Positions 56,273 through 64,000 of a stretch of DNA of 64,000 bases are shown here, in pieces. The stretch is from Harmonia axyridis (lineage: Eukaryota > Arthropoda > Insecta > Coleoptera > Coccinellidae): the NCBI RefSeq assembly GCF_914767665.1, contig NC_059502.1, positions 5,208,001 through 5,272,000 of the forward strand. The letters run 5' to 3'. The translations under genes were made by a program, and so were the position numbers. How positions within the stretch are numbered: the first letter of the stretch is position 1; each line of letters begins with the position of its first letter. The notes beneath the pieces were generated by a model that saw nothing but the letters and a program-made list of their open reading frames with translations, did not search any database and was not told the origin of the DNA.

Positions 56273-57000
56273 CCAATAATTTTTGGAATAATGTACTAAT
56301 CGCCCAACTTTAAATATTTTTGTTATCTACGTAATCATCTAATGATTCTGATCTAAAATATGGTGAGGTTTTGAAGGCATAGCTTACGTCCAGGAGAAGT
56401 TGCAGCCTCGGGAAGAATATTATCCATTTTTTTTCTTCGAAAATTGCAATTTTTACCCATAATTTCTGAAATAATGTAATAATCGCCCAACTGCAAGCAT
56501 TTTCGTGATCTACATAGTCGTATCAATCAAATAAATGGAAGAATATTCCCATTAAGAAATTTTTATTTTTTTTTCAATTTTCTAAGGGTACTAAGTATTG
56601 AAAATTTTACGAAAATTTTCTGACAAAAAATTTTCCAGGTGAGATCGAAATTTAGCTCATCAGAGATCGTCAATTCTGCCACTGCACCCCGATTTTGCGT
56701 AGACCCCACAGTTTTGAGGAAATTTGAACTCGAAATTTGGGAAAAATCAGAAAAAATTGAATTTCTATACAAAAATCGTTATGTCTCCTGAATTATCTGT
56801 CACAGACGCCTCAAATGATAACGTTTTTCAACATCGAGTTCTAAAACATGGTGAGGTTTTGAAGGCATAGCTTACGTCCAGGAGAAGTTGCAGCCTCGGG
56901 AATATTATCCATTATTTCTTCGAAAATTTCAGATTTTTACTTATAACTTCTGAAATAATGAATAATCGCCCAACTTCAAGCATTTTTTATTATCTACGAT
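56273..57000. repeat. Direct repeats of about 160 bp
   Basis: Segments 56353-56515 and 56838-57000 share ggtgaggttttgaaggcata and gttgcagcctcgggaa, then aataatcgcccaact. A shorter piece at about 56273-56335 shares only the last part. No coding content is visible. Confidence 0.7.
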
Positions 57001-57207
57001 TTGGTAAACAGTTAATACTTTTTCGGTGTATAGCCAACTCTTTTTCTTTTGGGAAATGCAGTAGTTTTTGGTAAATTATTTATATTTCCTTTTACTATTT
57101 TATATTTATCCTTTCATTTTAGTCTTCTAATCTAATTCCATATATTTAATTATCTAATAACATTTTTCACAGAGACTCTCAAAAAATCATTTATTCTGTT
57201 TTTTCAG

Positions 57208-57398
57208 ATCTCTCAGGCCGATATGTATGTCCTAAATGCCATAGAACTTACAAAACTAAAGCAATTTTAAGTCGTCATCGTTCATTCGAATGTGGAGTTC
57301 CACCAAAATTCAAATGTTCTTATTGTCCTTTCAGGAGCAAACGTAAATTCGAAATAAAAAATCATGCCAGGAGAATGCACCCAAATGAAATTGAATAA
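57208..57398 (+). CDS. lola: lola terminal exon E46, two fingers
   Basis: Found from the acceptor tgttttttcag (ends 57207). Finger 1 is CPKCHRTYKTKAILSRH with SFEC. Finger 2 is CSYCPFRSKRKFEIKNH with ARRMH. Linker GVPPKFK. A second in-phase AG at 57215-57216 could shorten the start by three residues. AATAAA at 57419-57424. It heads a subgroup (E46-E50) with ECG-x-(P/S)P linkers, and its near twin is E49. Confidence 0.86.
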
Positions 57399-57783
57399 GA
57401 ATAACCATATTTTGGACTAATAAATGTATAGTTTTATTCAATGTTTGTTTTTCTTTAAATCTCACTCTATTAGCTTAGTTTGTACGAGAAAAGGTTGATA
57501 TATTATTATCGTATTGTTTCCATCGCCAAGCTGATCAACTGTCCTGAACCATGATTTTAATTATGTAATTCAATGAGTTTCGCACCTGACACAAAATCAC
57601 CAAAGTCGGAACACCATTTTTGAAAGTTGGAGCAGTTTGAAATTTCTCCAAAATAAAATCCAAAAATATCATTTCCTAACTCTCACAGATGCCCTCTATC
57701 TTCATATTAGAGTAGTTCCTCTGCTCATCAGGCACCATGTATATTACTGCGAAAATTTTCAACCTATCCATTTTCATTGCAGA
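57399..57783. other. 3' UTR of E46 and spacer
   Basis: Poly(A) signal near 57419, then AT-rich sequence to the hAT target site. Confidence 0.4.
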
Positions 57784-57791
57784 CTCAACAA

Positions 57792-59037
57792 TAAGGATTC
57801 ACGTCTTGACTTGATATTCGATCTACTTGACTTGGTCTTGACTTGAAATCAACTCAAGTTTAAGGGAATAGTTGTTTTTCTATGTCAAGTATTTATATAT
57901 CAAGTAACGGGTGTTTTTTTCGAGGTATATAACTTTAAGTTGGCATTACTGTTCAAGATGGCGACCGATTTAACAGCTGTTAAGTGATTTATTCTCAGTT
58001 TGGTTTGGCAATTCATCATGAATAGACTCACGCCTGAACAACGCTTGCAAAGGGTGCAATTTTATTTCGAAAATAATGGTTCTGTGCGGAATACGTATCG
58101 CGCACTACGTCCATTTTATTTTGTTTAGTGATGAAGCGCACTTCTGGTTGAATGGCTACGTCAACAAACAAAACTGCCGCATTTGGAGTGAAGGTAATCC
58201 TCAAGTGTATGTCGAAACACCGTTACATCCAGAAAAACTGACTGTTTGGTGCGCTTTATGGGCTGGTGGAATCATTGGTCCGTAATTCTACAAAAACGAT
58301 GATGGCCAGAACGTTACAGTCAATGGTGTTCGGTATAGAGCCATGATTACTAACTTTTTCATTCCTGAATTGAACAACCACGATGTCCAGGAACTGTGGT
58401 TCCAACAAGACGGCGCAACATGTCACACAACTCGTGCCACAATCTATTTTTTGAAAGACACGTTTGGTGACCGCCTAATTTCACGTTTTGGACCTGTGAA
58501 TTGGCCTCCAAGATTTTGTGATTTAACACCGCGACTACTTTCTGTGGAGCTATGTAAGTCATTTGTCTATGCGGATAAGCCACAAACCCTTGACCATTTG
58601 GAAGACAACATTCGCCGTGTTATTGCCGATATAAGGCCACAAATGTTGGAAAAAGTCATCGAAAATTGGACGTCCAGATTGGACTACATCCGAGCCAGCC
58701 GTGACGGTCATATGTCAGAAATCATATTTAAAATGTAATGTCACAAGATTATCTTGCGGATAAATAAAATTCATGTCAATCGAATAATTCATCGTTTTAT
58801 TGCAATTTAAAGTTCTATAGCTCTAAAAAAAAACACCCTTTACTTGATTTGAAGTTAGGGATTCACGACTTGACTTGGTATTCAAGCTACTTGAAATCAA
58901 CTGAAGTAGTACATAGTTTTTTAATGTCAATTAGTTGACTTGACATTGAAAAACCACTATTTGACTTGAACTTGAGTTGATTTCAAGTCAAACCTAAGTC
59001 AAGTAGCTTGAATATCAAGTCAAGCCGTGAATCCCTA
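57792..59037. mobile_element. hAT element, host to a nested mariner
   Basis: The 8-bp target duplication CTCAACAA is intact at 57784-57791 and 59038-59045. Terminal repeats read TAAGGATTCACGTCTTGAC at the left; the right end is the complement of TAGGGATTCACGGCTTGAC. Inside are CAAGTCAAG subterminal repeats and no transposase. An additional TIR-like start at 58856 suggests internal rearrangement. The mariner at 57907-58840 interrupts it. Confidence 0.85.
57907..58840 (+). mobile_element. Deleted DD41D mariner, copy 4 (most complete)
   Basis: TA at 57905-57906 and 58841-58842; termini ACGGGTG and CACCCTT. An N-terminal piece MNRLTPEQRL begins at 58018 and runs to VRNTYRALR. It then jumps in another frame to the first catalytic region FSDEAHFWLNGYVNK, so most of the DNA-binding domain is deleted. 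The second Asp (QQDGATCHTT) and the C-terminus to EIIFKM follow, with a stop after GGIIGP and changes in the third Asp region (CDLTPRLLSVEL). Confidence 0.87.
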
Positions 59038-59170
59038 CTCAACAATTAAATCGATTAAATCCTCAAACTGGGATTATGGTTTAATGAACACTTCAAAGAC
59101 TAATAAAAGATCCTTCAACTCAAAGTATTCATCGCATATTTTCTCATTGTCTAACTTATTGTATTTGCAG

Positions 59171-59364
59171 ATCGTACAAAAAAGTACTGTTGCCCAAAAT
59201 GCACGAGATCTTACGAACGAAACTATAATTTGAGAAGGCACATTTTAATGGAATGTTGTGGTACCACTCCAGAACATACTTGCTCGTTTTGTGACTACAA
59301 AAGTAAAAGGAGATATAATATGGACCGTCATATGAAATTGGTACATACTGAGAGACTGCATTAA
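59171..59364 (+). CDS. lola: lola terminal exon E47, two fingers
   Basis: Found from the acceptor tgtatttgcag (ends 59170), 125 bp after the hAT insertion site. Finger 1 is CPKCTRSYERNYNLRRH with LMEC. Finger 2 is CSFCDYKSKRRYNMDRH with MKLVH. The linker is longer than in its neighbours (CGTTPEHT). AATAAA at 59728-59733. Confidence 0.85.
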
Positions 59365-59959
59365 TATTTTTCATTGTGTGGTCTACACTTGTATTATACT
59401 TGCATATATTTGTTGTTTTTCTTTTTTTTATTTAATGCACTCTCCATTATTTTGGGTTTATGGAACATTTCTGTGCTAAACCTGATAGGAGCAACAAAAT
59501 GGTGTCTCAGAAACATTTACCTGAAATTCGTTTTGAAAATTTTGTGTACGAATATTCATCAAATCCTGTATTGATATAATAGCCAGTATATGATTTTTGG
59601 AATATTTTAGTCGAATTGCCGATAAAGAATTCTGAGTTTGAATCTTGTCGATACATGATTCATTTTTATTGATATTTATTATATTACTTCTTTATGTATT
59701 GACATAGTTTATGACTAAAGAGAGAACAATAAACTACAATATGAAATTTGCAGTTCTTTTAATCTTGGCAAGCCGACACAATAAATTGAGATGAAAAATT
59801 TTTTTGTTTTTTTTCGAATTCCTCTTTTTTTTCGATATAGTTATGTTGATAGCTTTGGGTGTTCAGTTCAATTGTCGTCAAAAATTGTTTTACTGGGACT
59901 AATCTTAAAAATCGATAGTTGATTCCGTTTTCACCAGTTCTGAAATGTTTTATTTCCAG
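59365..59959. other. 3' UTR of E47 and intron
   Basis: Poly(A) signal near 59728, then AT-rich to the tatttccag acceptor. The 66-codon frame at 59374 is in the UTR. Confidence 0.42.
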
Positions 59960-60150
59960 ATCATCTAAGAACTAACATATGTCCCAAATGCAGTAAATGC
60001 TACAAACTTAAAAGTAATTTGCGACAACATATTATGCACGAATGTGGAGTTTCTCCGAAATTTTACTGTCCGCATTGTGAGTACAGAAGTAAACGGAAAT
60101 ATGACTTAGATCGTCACATCAAACTGAAACACTTATTCAAGTCGTATTAA
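59960..60150 (+). CDS. lola: lola terminal exon E48, two fingers
   Basis: Found from the acceptor ttttatttccag (ends 59959). Finger 1 is CPKCSKCYKLKSNLRQH with MHEC. Finger 2 is CPHCEYRSKRKYDLDRH with IKLKH. Linker GVSPKFY. Closest to E47 in finger 2. Confidence 0.86.
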
Positions 60151-61204
60151 ATGTGAAGTATTTTTTTTTATTGATGATATTTTATGAACCAAAGAATTGA
60201 ATTTTTTTTATAACACTCTGTGAGGAAGTAAAGAATATGTTTTGTTCGTCAGGCTTTTCATTTCATCCCAAACTAGGGCCCCAAAATGGTAGTCTAGTTC
60301 AATGTTTAATTTTAAGGACGGAATATTTCTTAAAACTTCATCTGAAAATATAAACAGAATTAGATCTGATTAAAACAGTATTTATGGACATTTAATCAAC
60401 GATATTTTCCATAATATCCACGTGAAAACCAGAATTTAGAAACATTCATTTTCAATGATCAACGAACAAAAACATATAATTCCATTTATATTGATTGGAA
60501 TATTTATGGTACAATTTGTGTTGTTGTAATTAGCTTATCCTTAAGCAGCTATCTCATTTTCGATAACTGCATTTGATAAAGTCGAAGGTTTTACTATATT
60601 GGTAGAAGTATTCAGTTGTTGGCGTTGTTTTTATTGTTTTAGAATAGATTAACAATTTGAAAGAATCTTAAATCTTTCTCCTCATCAATTCTTCGATGTA
60701 GCCTTAAGCCACAGTCTAGGAATTCCAACCTCCAAGCCTTCGTCTTGAGCTATATTCAGTATAGTCTTCTGGATTTTGTAGGTCCAGATATTCAGCAATC
60801 TGCTTTGTTATAAGACATATTGCATGACTGCAGGTTGAGCAAAACACCTACCATTACGATACACAACAAATAATCTTTTACTATCCAAGTGTGTAGGTCT
60901 TAGATTAATATATTTACGATAAAAAGTGCATAGATCTCTATAACCCCAAACTTCTTGATCAAGATGTTTGAGATTATAGAGATCTGTGCACTTTTTATCG
61001 TAAATGTATTACTATATTAAATTTTTAGTCAACAGTTAATACTTTTGTTTTTTTACGTTATCGTTTGGGAAATGCATTAATTTTTGGTGAATTATTAATA
61101 TTTATAATTTCTTTTAGTTTTTTTTATTTTATTCTTTCATTTTAACCTTCACTAATTTCATATACTTACTCCGATTCTAAGATATCATTTATTCTGTTTT
61201 GCAG
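60151..61204. other. 3' UTR of E48 and intron
   Basis: AT-rich. It contains the inverted repeat at 60907-61010 and otherwise no features. Confidence 0.42.
60907..61010. repeat. Imperfect 45-bp inverted repeat
   Basis: Left arm aatatatttacgataaaaag (60907 onward) pairs with a right arm ending ctttttatcgtaaatgtatt at 61010; the arms share agatctctataa with a few mismatches. The loop is about 14 bases. Confidence 0.75.
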
Positions 61205-61410
61205 ATCTCTCAGACCGATTCGCATGTCATAAATGCTGGAAATCTTACAAAACTAAAGGTAATTTAAGTCGTCATCTCACATTAGAATGTGGAGTTCCCC
61301 CAAAATTCAAATGTTGTTATTGTTCTTTCAAGTGCAAGCGTAATGACGATTTAAAAGGACACACCAGAAGAATGCACCCAAATGAGCTGGAAAGTGTAAC
61401 CTTCTGTTGA
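61205..61410 (+). CDS. lola: lola terminal exon E49, two fingers
   Basis: Found from the acceptor tctgttttgcag (ends 61204). Starts LSDRFACHK like E46 (LSGRYVCPK) and shares the linker GVPPKFKC and the ending HPNE. Finger 1 is CHKCWKSYKTKGNLSRH with TLEC. Finger 2 is CCYCSFKCKRNDDLKGH with TRRMH. The tail adds LESVTFC. AATAAA at 61427-61432. Confidence 0.86.
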
Positions 61411-61878
61411 TTATACTTTTTGGAATAATAAATGTATAATTTTGTTCAATGTTTTGATTTTTTCTATCCTCACCCTATTAGACCCCTGTGGGACCTCTCA
61501 GAAGCTCAAAGTTGGAGCTCATTTCGAAAAAAAAGACGGATCTCTTCACATAAAGGTATTGAGAAGTTAAAGGATTGTTGGAGGATAAGTATCACTCTTG
61601 AAGCTAACCATGTTGACCAAGAAAGTCGAATTTTTGAGCAAAGAATGAATTTTTACTGGTTACACCCAAGTTTCAATCAGTGAAGTATTACTTATTTTCA
61701 TTTTATAATCACTTCCTTTCGATGAATTGACAAATTCAATGAAATAGGAAGAAATTGTGTAAAATTTGCAGAATTCTCCCTTTCTGAATCCCCTCCATGC
61801 CCTTTTTCTGGATGCTTCAAGGTTTTTAAATTATCATTATCATTAGTTACTCCTATATCTAATTCATTCTCGTTTCAG
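61411..61878. other. 3' UTR of E49 and intron
   Basis: Poly(A) signal near 61427. The 83-codon frame at 61432-61683 has no motif and lies in the intron; probably chance. Confidence 0.4.
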
Positions 61879-62069
61879 ATCCCGAAAGAAAATACGCATG
61901 CCCCAAATGCAGGAGACGTTACAAACATGCATTCATATTGAAACGGCACCTCTTGTTCGAATGTGGTATTCCACCTCAATTCACATGTGCTCTTTGTGGC
62001 CACAAAAGCAAGCGAAAACATGATTTGGCAAGTCACATCAGGAAAAAACACTCGGACAGGCTGAAATAA
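61879..62069 (+). CDS. lola: lola terminal exon E50, two fingers
   Basis: Found from the acceptor tctcgtttcag (ends 61878). Finger 1 is CPKCRRRYKHAFILKRH with LFEC. Finger 2 is CALCGHKSKRKHDLASH with IRKKH. Linker GIPPQFT. AATAAA at 62130-62135. Confidence 0.86.
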
Positions 62070-62248
62070 ATTTTCTGTGTCAATTGTTATGCCCATCTTC
62101 AAAGTTGTAGCTTTATGTACCTACTAATGAATAAATAATTCTGTTTACAGTGTTATTTATTGCAAGAGATTTTATGTTTCCAAAGAGAAATGTGAATCTA
62201 AAAGAGAGCGTTCATTTTCTTCATTGATAACCTGATCTTCATCTTCTA

Positions 62249-63156
62249 AAGGGTATTTTTTTTGAGCTATAGAACTTTAAATTGCAATAAAACAACGATG
62301 GATTATTCTATTGACATGAATTTTATTTATCCGCAAGATAATCTTGTGGCATTACATTTTAAGTATGATTTCTGGCATATGACCGCCACGGCTGGCTCGG
62401 ATGTAGTCCAATCTGGACGTCCAATTTTCGATGACTTTTTAACACGGCGAATGTTGTCTTCCAAATGGTCAAGGGTTTGTGGCTTATCGGCATAGACCAA
62501 TGACTTTACATAGCCCCACAGAAAGTAGTCTTGTGGTGTTGAGTCACAAGCTCTTGGAGGCCAATTCACAGGTCCAAAACGTGAAATTAGGCGGTCAACA
62601 AACGTGTCTTTCAATGAATCGATTGTGGCACGAGCTGTGTGACATGTTGCGCCGTCTTGTTGGAACCACAGCTCCTGGACATCATGGCTGTTCAATTCAG
62701 GAATGAAAAAGTTAGTAATCATGGCTCTATACCGATCACCATTGACTGTAACGTTCTGGCCATAATCGTTTTTGAAGAAGTACGGACCAATGATTCCACC
62801 AGCCCATAAAGCGCACCAAACAGTAGTTTTTCTGGATGTAACGGTGTTTCTACATACACTTGAGGATTAGCTTCACTCCAAATGCGGCAGTTTTGTTTGT
62901 TGACGTAGCCTTTCAACCAGAAGTGTGCTTCATCGCTAAACAAAATAAAATGGACGTAGTGCGCGATACGTATTCCGCATAGAACCATTATTTTCGAAAT
63001 AAAATTGCACTATTTACAAGCGTTGTTCAGGCGCGAGTCTATTCGTAATGAATTGCCAAACCAAACTGAGAATAAATCACTTGACAGCTGTTCAATCGGT
63101 CGTCATCTTGAACAGTAATGCCAACTTAAAGTTATATACCTCGAAAAAAGCCACCC
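62249..63156 (-). mobile_element. Deleted DD41D mariner, copy 5
   Basis: Left end AAGGGTATTTTTTTTG after TA at 62247-62248; the right end has TATA after caccc. The minus strand carries FSDEAHFWLKGYVNKQN (first Asp), LWFQQDGATCHTA (second) and TPQDYFLWGYVK (third). Frames are shifted between these parts. An extra deletion of about 45 bases affects the RRVIADIRPQ region. It has the same N-terminal deletion as copies 1, 3 and 4. Confidence 0.85.
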
Positions 63157-63617
63157 TATACATTTGCCTATACCACAGAACAGTTCTGCCCCAATGAAAG
63201 GAGTTTTTGCTTCGTTTCTTGCAAGTGTGTCAAATTTTTTTCAGTATTAGTTTACTAGATCATTCGAACCCCTATCGAGAACTGGATAAAATATTTTCTT
63301 TGGAATATTTAGCTGATTTTTTTGACCTGAATAAATATAAACGCAGTCTTCAACGAATTCTGTATTTGGATGAGTGGTCACAAGTGTGTGGTTTTCAGAG
63401 TTAATTCTGAAAATTTTCAAAATTTGATTGTGTCAATTTATTTCCGAATCATATTTATATACAATATGTTCGATCATGATAATGTAAGATAAATCAATAA
63501 AATTTCCATCAAATGTATATTTACTCTTCTTTTGAATACCATATGAGTTTGATCAGCATGCCCTGCAGTTGAAACTTTGAAAAAAATGCATGTCTGATTT
63601 TAATCCATTTTTTCTAG
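63157..63617. other. Spacer before E51
   Basis: AT-rich; the 65-codon frame at 63207-63404 shows no known motif. Confidence 0.35.
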
Positions 63618-63811
63618 CTAATCTTCAGTTCGAAGGATATCGTTGCAAGAATTGTGGCAGAAAATACAAATATTCAAGCAATCTTTCACGTCATATAAGT
63701 TTGGAATGTGGAAAAGCACCTGCATTGTCATGCAAGATATGCGGCTACAAATTCAAACATAAGCATGCTCTGCTGAAACATTGTACGAATATACATAATA
63801 AAGAAACTTAA
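63618..63811 (+). CDS. lola: lola terminal exon E51, two fingers
   Basis: Finger 1 is CKNCGRKYKYSSNLSRH with SLEC. Finger 2 is CKICGYKFKHKHALLKH with TNIH. I placed the start after ccattttttctag (63616-63617), which gives the shared phase. The cag at 63626-63628 would be out of phase, but an AG at 63634-63635 also fits. AATAAA at 63934-63939. More terminal exons may follow beyond the window. Confidence 0.84.
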
Positions 63812-64000
63812 ATTTAACACTTTGAAAATGACAGACTCATGGGAAAAATTAATCAAATGTACTCTCTTCTTCGTGAATTTGTCAACATATTGAAATTAAA
63901 TTGGTCAAAAATGTTTTTTGCAACACAAGACTGAATAAAATACTTTTGTGATAATTCGTACGTGTCTCAATATGAAAAAAATAGTAGAAAATATTTGTAA
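63812..64000. other. 3' UTR of E51
   Basis: Contains a poly(A) signal near 63934; no further features before the end of the window. Confidence 0.45.

Noticed and set aside
872..63811. Each zinc-finger frame as an independent small gene starting at its upstream ATG
   Set aside because: ATGs before the fingers lie in pyrimidine-rich intron text and many exons have none. All share one acceptor phase and none has a promoter or a start context that I can support.
1..64000. tRNA, rRNA or other structured RNA genes
   Set aside because: I saw no tRNA-like cloverleaf boxes or rRNA text. A covariance-model scan would be needed to exclude small ones.

Overview
The window looks like insect nuclear DNA: AT-rich, introns with polypyrimidine-AG acceptors, AATAAA poly(A) signals, and many Tc1/mariner, hAT and PIF-type elements. 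A beetle is plausible, but the sequence does not fix the order. Nearly all coding potential on the plus strand is a long series of short exons. Each starts at an AG acceptor, encodes a zinc-finger pair or triplet, and ends in its own stop codon. This is the architecture of the 3' half of longitudinals lacking (lola), a BTB zinc-finger transcription factor. In lola a shared 5' part encoding the BTB domain is spliced (in Drosophila partly trans-spliced) to one of many alternative terminal exons. The shared BTB exons are not in this window. Every terminal exon here enters in the same phase: two bases complete a codon begun upstream. All could therefore be joined to the same donor. I count 49 exons that look usable and 3 broken ones. 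I number them E1-E51 in order; the fragment after E6 is E6b.

Layout. 1-8.6 kb: four dispersed exons (E1-E4) among deleted DD41D mariner copies and a small hAT MITE. 8.7-36.3 kb: a tandem array of about 23 units of roughly 1.2 kb (E5-E27). Each complete unit carries a three-finger exon, a 3' UTR with a poly(A) signal, a fossil mariner transposase segment and a conserved block before the next acceptor. The array holds one disrupted exon (E5), one truncated exon (E6b), one exon with a lost acceptor (E26), and an antisense RpS23 retrocopy. 37-42.7 kb: four single-copy three-finger exons (E28-E31), probably the parental type of the array, interleaved with hAT relics and a long-TIR Tc1/mariner element. 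44-55 kb: classical two-finger exons (E32-E45), including a possible two-exon terminal form (E42 to E43). 57-64 kb: a related group of two-finger exons (E46-E51), with a mariner nested inside a hAT element that still has its 8-bp target duplication.

How it works together: the exons are alternative DNA-binding ends for one protein, not separate genes. ATGs upstream of the fingers in most frames lie in introns and should not be read as starts. The most notable feature is the recent expansion of the three-finger exon class. Its members differ at the finger positions expected to contact DNA, and they mix finger modules as if shuffled by conversion or unequal exchange. I worked by eye: boundaries of diverged repeats are approximate, and the lola assignment rests on family knowledge rather than a search.
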